Shown: positions 6,179-12,143 of the stretch, piece after piece
Layout of the letters: every line of letters starts with the position of its first letter
Position numbering within the stretch: position 1 is the first letter of the stretch
From: Myxococcales bacterium
GTDB lineage: Bacteria; Myxococcota; Myxococcia; Myxococcales; Myxococcaceae
DNA length: 18,096 bases
Direction of reading: 5' to 3'
Assembly (NCBI GenBank): GCA_009885595.1
Contig: VFKJ01000894.1
Location: forward strand, 1-18,096
Notes under the pieces: model-generated
What the model was told of the DNA's origin: nothing
The model's database searches: none
The model's input: only the letters and a program-made list of their open reading frames with translations
Made by a program: the position numbers and the translations under genes

Positions 6179-8291
6179 TGGTCGCTGCTTTCCCGAGACT
6201 GTCGGCGATCGCCTCGAGCAGGGTCTCCTGGTCGAACTGACCCTTGACCACGTAGGCATTGGCTCCGGCCGCCAGCGCCCGCCGCCGCGTCTCCTCGGAC
6301 ATCACCGACGTCACCAGAATCAAGGGCACCGCCATCAACGCCTCCTCGGCTCGCATCGCGCGCACCAGGCCCAGACCGTCGAGGTTGGGCATCTCGTAGT
6401 CCGAGACCACCACGTCGTAGGAACTGCTGCGCAGCGCCGCCAGCGCCTCGAGGCCGTCGCGCGCGAGGTCCACCCGGAAGCCGGCGCGCTCGAGGATGTG
6501 GCGCTCGAGGGTGCGGGTGGTGATGGAGTCGTCCACCACGAGGACCCGCGCGACCCGGGCTGGCGCGGCCTCCCGGACCGGGGCGTCGAAGGCGCTGGTG
6601 CGCGACAGCGCGCGCGGATTGAGCACGATCACCACCTCGCCCGATTCGGCCAACGTGCTCCCGATCACCCCGTGGATGTGGCGCAGCGGCGGCCCCAAGG
6701 GCCGCACCGAGACCTCCTCCTCTCCCAGGATCTCATCCACCAGCAGCGCCAGCGGCGCCCCATCGGTCCGCACCCGGACCACCGTCAGCTTGCCGTCTGC
6801 GGCGCCGCGGGCGTTCCACTGGTCGAGTTCGTGCACCAGCACCCCGCTGCCTCCGACCGTCACGAAGCGCTGGCCTCCCACGTCGAAGAAGGTCTCCTTG
6901 CTCACCCGGGCCGTGACCTCCACGCCCGAGAGCGGGAGCGCCAACGTCTCCTTGCCCAAGCGGACGAAGAGCACCCGCGTGGACAGGGCCGAGACGGGGA
7001 TCGAGAGGCGGAAGGTGGTGCCCCGGCCCGGCTCGCTGGACATGGCCACCGAGCCGCCGAGCGCCTTGACCGCCCCGGCTACCACGTCCATTCCCGTGCC
7101 CCGACCGGACACCTCGGTGACCTGCTCGCGCGTGGTGAAGCCGGGCGCAGCCAGGAGAGAAAAGACCTCGCCTGGCTGGAGCCGGGCCGCCGCCTCCTCG
7201 CCAAGGAGGCCCAGGGCGACTCCCCGGGCGGCCACCTGCCGGGTGTCGACGCCCCGGCCGTTGTCCTCGACCGAGACCTCGATCACCTCGCCCAGGGAAA
7301 CCACGCGCACCACCAGCCGCGCCGGACCGAGCTTTCCGGCTCCAGCGCGCTCTGCCTCAGGCTCAAGCCCGTGATCGACCGCGTTGCGGACCAGGTGGAG
7401 AAGTGGTGCGCGCAGTTCGTCGAGCACCCGACGGTCGACGAACACTCCGCCGCCGACCAGAGAGAACTGCACGTCCTTGCCGGTGCGGGCTGAGGCGTCC
7501 ATCGCGGAGAGTCGCAACGGCTCCTCCAGCGATCCGACGGACACCGTGCGCATCCCCTGGAGCATCGACTCGGCGCCGGCCACCGAGCGGGTCATCGTAC
7601 GAGATGACTCGCGAGCGGAGGCCGCTTCGCGCTGGAGTTGCTTGACCAGGGCCTCGAACTCCTCCAACTCGGAAGCGCCCAGCGGCGCGAGGAGCGCCTT
7701 GCGATGCAGCGCCGCCGCAGAGTCCGCGGAGCGCCGGAGTCGCTCCGCGCGGAAGCGGCTCTCGGTGCGCTCCCCAGCAAGGGCCGAGAGCGGGGCCACC
7801 AGCCCCTCCAGCGTACGCACTCTGACCCGCACGGACTCGCGCACCGCGGGGCCGGCCCCGGGCGACGAGGGTGGCGGCGCCGGGTTCGGGCGTCTCGGGG
7901 GAGGGGGGGCGGTCGACACGGGGGGAGGGGCAGCCCCGGCGCGCAATTCCAACAGGATCGCCGTGGGGTCGTCGTCTTCCTCGCGCAGGGCCGCGGCGAC
8001 CCAGGCGATGGCCCGGGTCACCTTGCGCACCCGCTCACCCACGGGCGCAGCGCCCACCAGGACGTTCTCCGCCTCGTGCGCCACCCGGGCGATGGGCTCA
8101 AACCCGATCCCGGCCGCGCCCCCCTTGATGGTGTGCAGCCGTCGCGCCAGATCGTGCACGATCGGGCCGGCGAGCGCCCCGCTGGCCTGCTCGAGTTGAC
8201 CCAGGCCGCGGACGAGGCCATCGATGTTCTCTTTCGTCTCGTCACGAAAGAGGTCGACGACCTCCAGCGGCAGTCCGTCGGCGAGCTTCAC
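6171..8291 (-). CDS. cheA: CheA histidine kinase with fused C-terminal receiver domain
   Basis: The protein is 706 residues from a GTG. Domains in order: an Hpt domain (about 8-115) with phospho-acceptor His53 in RRLHTIKGGAAG; a proline-rich linker (120-150); a dimerisation region (about 155-265); an ATPase domain with N box HLVRNAVDHGLE (299-310), G1 DNGRGVD (343-349), F box GFTT (384-387) and G2 GRGTGMDVV (396-404); a CheW-like domain (about 435-565); and a receiver (about 580-700) with Asp587-588, acceptor Asp631, Thr661 and Lys683. All catalytic boxes look intact. The P2 domain that docks CheY/CheB in flagellar CheA is missing, and the receiver is fused instead. This is the WspE/FrzE style, where the first phosphate acceptor may be in cis. 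The GTG start is 1 base after the MCP stop, with no clear ribosome site, so translation is probably coupled. Confidence 0.97.
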   Translation of the reverse strand: MKLADGLPLEVVDLFRDETKENIDGLVRGLGQLEQASGALAGPIVHDLARRLHTIKGGAAGIGFEPIARVAHEAENVLVGAAPVGERVRKVTRAIAWVAAALREEDDDPTAILLELRAGAAPPPVSTAPPPPRRPNPAPPPSSPGAGPAVRESVRVRVRTLEGLVAPLSALAGERTESRFRAERLRRSADSAAALHRKALLAPLGASELEEFEALVKQLQREAASARESSRTMTRSVAGAESMLQGMRTVSVGSLEEPLRLSAMDASARTGKDVQFSLVGGGVFVDRRVLDELRAPLLHLVRNAVDHGLEPEAERAGAGKLGPARLVVRVVSLGEVIEVSVEDNGRGVDTRQVAARGVALGLLGEEAAARLQPGEVFSLLAAPGFTTREQVTEVSGRGTGMDVVAGAVKALGGSVAMSSEPGRGTTFRLSIPVSALSTRVLFVRLGKETLALPLSGVEVTARVSKETFFDVGGQRFVTVGGSGVLVHELDQWNARGAADGKLTVVRVRTDGAPLALLVDEILGEEEVSVRPLGPPLRHIHGVIGSTLAESGEVVIVLNPRALSRTSAFDAPVREAAPARVARVLVVDDSITTRTLERHILERAGFRVDLARDGLEALAALRSSSYDVVVSDYEMPNLDGLGLVRAMRAEEALMAVPLILVTSVMSEETRRRALAAGANAYVVKGQFDQETLLEAIADSLGKAATSG

Positions 8292-8292
8292 G

Positions 8293-9564
8293 TCAGACCG
8301 TGTGCCGGGCGACCAGCTGCTTCATCTGGCTGGCGAGGTTGGTGAGGTCTCGAGCGGCCCGCTCCGTGCTCCGGGTGGCGTCCACGCCGCTGCGCATCGT
8401 CAACTCGATGTTCTTCATCGCCACCGAGACCTGGTCCACGCCCAGCGCCTGTTGGCGGGAGAGCGCCGCGATCTGCCGGGCCGACTGCACCGATTCCTCG
8501 ATGATCTGCGCCAGCTGCTGAAGCGTCACGCCCGTCTGCTGGGCCACCTTGAGCCCCGACTCGGCCTGCTTGGTGCCCTCCTCGGTCACCATCACCGCGG
8601 TGTTGGTCGCCCGCTGGATCTCCGCGATGATCGTCCTCACCTGCCGCGTCGCCTGCTTGGACTGCTCTGCGAGGCTGCGGACTTCCCCAGCCACCACTGC
8701 GAAGCCGCGGCCCTGCTCCCCGGCCTTGGCCGCCTCGATGGCCGCGTTGATCGCCAGCAGGTTGGACTGCTCCGCCAGTTCGCTCACGGTGCCGACGATC
8801 TCGCCGATCTGCTGCACCTTCTCGGACAGCCCGAGGATGTTCCGGGCGATGCCGTCGACCCGGTCCTTGAGGTTGGTGATGCCTTCGACGGTGGCGCTGA
8901 CTGCGGCGAGGCCTTCCTCGTAGGACCGCTTGGATTGCTCGGTGGTGCCGATGACGGCCTGGGCCCGCTCGGCGGCCTGCTCCGCGGTCTGGCGGACCTC
9001 TTCCACGGTGGTGGTGATCTCCGAAACCGCCGAGGCCTGCTCCGCGGCAGCGGTGCTCTGCTGCGCGGCGGCGGTCAGCAACTGGGCGCTCGCGCCCGAG
9101 GTCTGCTCGGTCGCGCCCGCCACCTGCGTGCTGAGGGCGTGCAGGCTCTCCACCATGGCGTCCAGTTGCCTGCCCAGCTGCGCGACCTCGCCAGTGTTCT
9201 GACTCCCCGCCCCCAAGCGGACCACCAGGTTCCCCTGGGCAATCTTCTCCGCGAAGAGGGTGAAGGTGTGCAGGGCCTCCTGCAGCACGCGGCGCTTCTC
9301 CCGCTCGCTGCGCTCCTGGTTCTCCAGTCGGCGGACCACGGTGGTCCGGACTGAGACGGCGGCGACCACGGCCATCAACTCGCCGGCGGCGATGGTGGCG
9401 AGAAAGAAGAGGGCGAAGCGGCCCTCGACCCACTCCTTGACGAACAGAGAGGCCACGGGGGGGAAGACCAGCCCGACGACGAGCCCGGCGATGCCAAAGC
9501 CCAGATAGAGGCCCCCGCCGGACTTCTGGCTGGAACTCGGTGCGGTGTCGGCGTCGATGGTCAT
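8293..9564 (-). CDS. Methyl-accepting chemotaxis protein with two TM helices and almost no periplasmic domain
   Basis: The protein is 423 residues. Two hydrophobic segments (about 19-41 and 50-72) are joined by only about 8 residues, so there is no periplasmic ligand domain. A charged helical stretch and a HAMP-like region (about 98-146, with AEKIAQGNLVVRL) lead into the signalling coiled coil. The highly conserved hairpin tip that binds CheA and CheW is present at about 264-300 (AEQSNLLAINAAIEAAKAGE and onward). Candidate methylation glutamates lie in ITTTVEEV (Glu188/189). There is no C-terminal CheR/CheB docking pentapeptide; the end is QLVARHTV. The signal must come from the membrane, HAMP, or a partner membrane protein. 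Its ATG overlaps the upstream cheW stop as ATGA, and its stop is 1 base before cheA, so it is co-translated with its signalling partners. Confidence 0.95.
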   Translation of the reverse strand: MTIDADTAPSSSQKSGGGLYLGFGIAGLVVGLVFPPVASLFVKEWVEGRFALFFLATIAAGELMAVVAAVSVRTTVVRRLENQERSEREKRRVLQEALHTFTLFAEKIAQGNLVVRLGAGSQNTGEVAQLGRQLDAMVESLHALSTQVAGATEQTSGASAQLLTAAAQQSTAAAEQASAVSEITTTVEEVRQTAEQAAERAQAVIGTTEQSKRSYEEGLAAVSATVEGITNLKDRVDGIARNILGLSEKVQQIGEIVGTVSELAEQSNLLAINAAIEAAKAGEQGRGFAVVAGEVRSLAEQSKQATRQVRTIIAEIQRATNTAVMVTEEGTKQAESGLKVAQQTGVTLQQLAQIIEESVQSARQIAALSRQQALGVDQVSVAMKNIELTMRSGVDATRSTERAARDLTNLASQMKQLVARHTV

Positions 9565-10094
9565 GGAGGGGTCCGTGGCGAAGAGGTGAGGCGAACGATT
9601 TCAACGAGGAGTCGGGAGATGCTCAGCCGGCAGACTCCAGCGGGGCTGATGCTGTCGATCATGTGGCGAGCGCGCTCGGGCACCCCGGGAGGCAGGAGGT
9701 CGCTTCCCGTCGACCAGTCCTTCTCCAACCCTTCCAGCTCGGGTACGCCGAGGGCGAAGGGCTCCCCACCCACCTCGACCAGGAGGCCGAAGCGAAGGGG
9801 GCCGGTGCTCGCCTCGCCGGTCAGGGCCCCGAGGTCGACCACGGTCAGCACGTGACCGTGGTCGTGCGTCAGGCCGGCCACCCAGCCAGGAGCCTGGGGA
9901 ATGCGGGCGACGCGCCGGAGGGGCGACACGGCCGACAGCTCGCCCAGTCGAACGGCGTAGCGGGCGGCACCCAGGCGGGTCACGAGCAGTTCGCCCTGAC
10001 TCAGGAGCGCCTTGTCGAGGAGGGGCCGAGCCAGGGCGGCAGCTCGCCGTTTGAACAGGAGGCGGTCCTGGTCAGTGAGGGGGATCTCCTTCAT
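9561..10094 (-). CDS. cheW: CheW-like adaptor protein, second copy
   Basis: This 177-residue protein should link the MCP tip to CheA. A helical N-terminal stretch (1-30, LTDQDRLLFKRRAAALARPL) precedes a CheW fold: LVTRLGAARYAVRLGELSAV (37-56), then PGWVAGLTHDHGHVLTVVDLGALTG (69-93), then FGLLVEVGGEPFALGVPELEG (102-122). The G-x-hydrophobic-x-x-L-x-x-V pattern and the VDL strand are typical of CheW. A charged N-terminal helix before the CheW domain is also seen in some WspD-type adaptors. GAGG lies 7 bases upstream of the ATG. Both ends carry ATGA overlaps, with the cheR stop upstream and the MCP start downstream. It shares little obvious sequence with the other CheW here, so the two probably have different roles rather than being a recent duplication. 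Confidence 0.9.
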   Translation of the reverse strand: MKEIPLTDQDRLLFKRRAAALARPLLDKALLSQGELLVTRLGAARYAVRLGELSAVSPLRRVARIPQAPGWVAGLTHDHGHVLTVVDLGALTGEASTGPLRFGLLVEVGGEPFALGVPELEGLEKDWSTGSDLLPPGVPERARHMIDSISPAGVCRLSISRLLVEIVRLTSSPRTPP

Positions 10095-11479
10095 CGGCGC
10101 GCCTCGCGCGGCAGGCCCAGCATGTGGGTCAGCGTCGTCACGAGGTCTGCGACGGTGAGGCCCCCGCCCCCGACGACTGGTTCGAGCGCGGGCTTCTCGT
10201 CGAGCGCGCCGAGGGCCCGCCGGTAGGAGTCCTCTGCCTGCGCCCGGGCGCCGCCCGTGTCGAGGATCGACCCGAGCAGGTAGTGGGCCATGGCGAGATC
10301 AGGCCGGGCAGAGGCGACCAGCGCGAGCTCGTCGGCCGCTTCGTCCCGCCGGTCTTCTTCCAGGAGGATCAGCGCCGAGAGGATCTTCAGCTCGTCGCGC
10401 TCGCCGTGCGTGCGCAGCAGCAGCGCGGACGCGGCCCGGGCTTCAACCAACCGCCCTCGATCGGCCAGCCCACAGGCGTGAGCGAGCCCCACCACCAGCG
10501 CGTCACCGACCTGGGCCGGCGCGGGGGGGCGCGCGCGCGGGGCCGGCGCACTCGCAGGAGGCGACCGCAGCTGCGCTGCCGGCTTGGGCCGACTCGGTGC
10601 GGGCACGGCCGGGCGTGGGGCCGAAGGCGTCGCCCCGGCCGCCGCCATGGAGTTCCAGCCGCGAGGGACGTAGGGCTCGAGGTAGGCGTGTCGCTTGCGA
10701 TAGATGACGCAGGCGCCGGGGTGGAGCACGTCGAAGTCGGGCAGCTTCGCCGCGGCAGATTCCACCGGGCCCAGGACGAGAATTCCCCCGGGCGCGACGG
10801 CCAGGGCCAGGCGGTTGACGGCCCGCTCGAATTGCTCCCCGTCGAAGTAGATGAGCACGTTCCGGCAAACGACCAAGTCGAAGGGCACGGGTTCCGGCGA
10901 GGGGTCCAGCAGGTTGTGCCGCCGGAAGGTCACCCGGTCCAGGAGCGTCGCGCGCGGCCGGAAGTGCGAGCCATTCTGGACGAAGTACCGCTCCCGTTGC
11001 TCTGCCAGCACCCCGCGAAAGGACCACTCCGAATAGCGGGCCTCCTGGGCGCCGGCCAGGGCGTCGGGGTTGATGTCGGTCGCGAGCACCGTCGCGGACG
11101 AGGGGGGCCTCGAAGTCAGGGCGCAGGCGTCATCGAGCACGGCACTGACCGTGAACGGCTCCTCACCGGTGGAGCACCCCGCACACCAGGCCCGGTAGGC
11201 AGCCACCGGGTGCTGGTCCCACTGCCACTGGATGAGCACGCGCAGCGCCGAGAACTGCTCCGAGTGGCGAAAGAAGTACGTCTCGGTGTTGGTGATGGAT
11301 CCGACGAACTCGGCGAGCTTGCCGTCGGCGTGGAGGAACTGGGCGGCCGCCTCTTCCACGTCAGGTCTGACCCGCCCCAGCGCCTCGCTGAGGACGTCGA
11401 AGCGCGAGCCGCCGTAGTCCAGCCCGAAGCGGCTGCGGATCTTCTCGATCAGGTGGCCCAGCGCTCCGGGAATCCTCAT
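10091..11479 (-). CDS. cheR: CheR-type MCP methyltransferase with C-terminal TPR-like region
   Basis: The protein is 462 residues from the ATG at 11479; the frame stays open upstream, but that part is the shadow of the overlapping cheW. The N-terminal 270 residues are a CheR methyltransferase, which uses S-adenosylmethionine to methylate MCP glutamates. Motifs seen: TETYFFRH (65-72), AWCAGCSTGEEPFT (98-110, SAM loop), ATDINPDAL (133-141) and VVCRNVLIYF (203-212). A Pro/Ala-rich linker (282-324) follows, then a helical repeat region (about 328-430) with LKILSALILLEEDRRDEAADE and MAHYLLGSILDTGGARAQAEDSYRRAL, which reads as two TPR-like units. This CheR-TPR design is that of WspC and other non-flagellar systems. 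The ATG overlaps the upstream cheW stop and the stop overlaps the downstream cheW start, both as ATGA. Confidence 0.95.
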   Translation of the reverse strand: MRIPGALGHLIEKIRSRFGLDYGGSRFDVLSEALGRVRPDVEEAAAQFLHADGKLAEFVGSITNTETYFFRHSEQFSALRVLIQWQWDQHPVAAYRAWCAGCSTGEEPFTVSAVLDDACALTSRPPSSATVLATDINPDALAGAQEARYSEWSFRGVLAEQRERYFVQNGSHFRPRATLLDRVTFRRHNLLDPSPEPVPFDLVVCRNVLIYFDGEQFERAVNRLALAVAPGGILVLGPVESAAAKLPDFDVLHPGACVIYRKRHAYLEPYVPRGWNSMAAAGATPSAPRPAVPAPSRPKPAAQLRSPPASAPAPRARPPAPAQVGDALVVGLAHACGLADRGRLVEARAASALLLRTHGERDELKILSALILLEEDRRDEAADELALVASARPDLAMAHYLLGSILDTGGARAQAEDSYRRALGALDEKPALEPVVGGGGLTVADLVTTLTHMLGLPREARR

Positions 11480-12012
11480 GGGCTCGCTGCCGGGGACCGG
11501 CCTTCGATGAACTCGCGCACTTCGGGTCGGAGGAAGTCGTCGATGTCCAGCAGCGACACCAACCCTTCGGCCTGCATCAACCCGGTGACGAACCTGGGCC
11601 CGCCGGCCGTAGGGGGCAACGCGGTGGTCGGCCCGGAGATGAGCCCCACCAGGGATTCGACGCGAAGCGCGACCGGCCCGGACCGCGTGCGGACGATGAG
11701 GAGGAAGTCGGTCAGTCGGGGGCCGCGCAAGGGGAGTCCAAGCCGGTACGCAGGATCGACCACGGTGAGGATGTTGCCCCGCAGGTCGAGCACGCCGCAC
11801 ACCTCCCGCGGGCTCTCAGCGACCCGATCTACCCAGGGCATGGCGACTGCCTCTTCGATGGCCTCCAGGGGCAGTCCGTACGACTGCCCATCAATGGTGA
11901 AGGCGAAAATCCTGCGCATCAAGGCTCGACCTATCGCCAGAGAGCGTTCAACGGTGGAATCAAGGGTTCCCCCGAGAGCCTCCGCCACGGAAGAAGGGTT
12001 CGGCGTCGCCAT
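11476..12012 (-). CDS. cheW: CheW-like adaptor protein, first gene of the chemosensory operon
   Basis: This is a CheW-fold protein of 178 residues from the ATG at 12012. The core starts at FAFTIDGQSYGLPLEAIEEAV, followed by PREVCGVLDLRGNILTVVDPAYRLGL, FLLIVRTRSGPVALRVESLVGLI and a final helix-strand pair ending LLDIDDFLRPE. It should couple MCP and CheA in a signalling array. Three starts are possible. The GTG at 12057 lies 11 bases after a very strong GAGGAGG. The ATG at 12012 follows eight adenines but no ribosome site. The ATG at 11919 gives the shortest, most CheW-like N-terminus. The codons between 12012 and 11919 look less GC3-biased than the core, so the N-terminal 31 residues are uncertain. 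The stop overlaps the cheR ATG (ATGA). Upstream lies the 5' end of the operon, divergent from the lectin gene. Confidence 0.88.
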   Translation of the reverse strand: MATPNPSSVAEALGGTLDSTVERSLAIGRALMRRIFAFTIDGQSYGLPLEAIEEAVAMPWVDRVAESPREVCGVLDLRGNILTVVDPAYRLGLPLRGPRLTDFLLIVRTRSGPVALRVESLVGLISGPTTALPPTAGGPRFVTGLMQAEGLVSLLDIDDFLRPEVREFIEGRSPAASP

Positions 12013-12143
12013 TTTTTTTTCTGCTGAGCGGTGCGACCTGCTCACTCGCGTGCACACCTGAGCACTCGCCTCCTCAATTGTGGAAGGGCGGGCGCCTCAC
12101 GTAAATCCATTGTCACTCGAAGGTAACCAACGGAGTGACCGCC
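12013..12143. promoter_or_regulatory. Divergent intergenic region between the chemosensory operon and the lectin gene
   Basis: This 131-base region must carry the promoters of both the minus-strand operon and the plus-strand lectin gene, unless the operon is read from elsewhere. For the lectin side, TTGTGG (12078-12083) and TAAATC (12102-12107) are 18 bases apart, a weak sigma-70-like match leaving a leader of roughly 30 bases. For the operon side I see no convincing -10/-35 pair and no sigma-54 (GG-N10-GC type) site. Features present are an A8 run just before the ATG at 12012 and the GAGGAGG site. Confidence 0.4.
12069..12075 (-). promoter_or_regulatory. Strong GAGGAGG ribosome site in the cheW leader
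   Basis: The coding strand reads GAGGAGG, CGA, GTG at 12065. That GTG opens a seven-codon frame (MLRCARE, then TGA) that is out of frame with cheW. The next GTG, at 12057, is in frame with cheW but 11 bases away. The site either drives cheW from 12057 or drives a tiny leader peptide. Confidence 0.5.

Noticed and set aside
10091..11800. 569-residue frame as full-length CheR
   Set aside because: The N-terminal 107 residues are Arg/Pro-rich and lie inside the overlapping cheW gene; the CheR family start fits the ATG at 11479.
10124..12061. Long plus-strand open frame (645 codons) opposite cheR and cheW
   Set aside because: It is the antisense shadow of two strongly recognised genes; its protein is His/Arg/Gly-rich without any domain. 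High GC makes long shadow frames common.
12135..12143. GTG at 12135 as start of the lectin gene
   Set aside because: The GGAG ribosome site would overlap this codon. The ATG at 12144 is correctly spaced and opens directly into the signal peptide.
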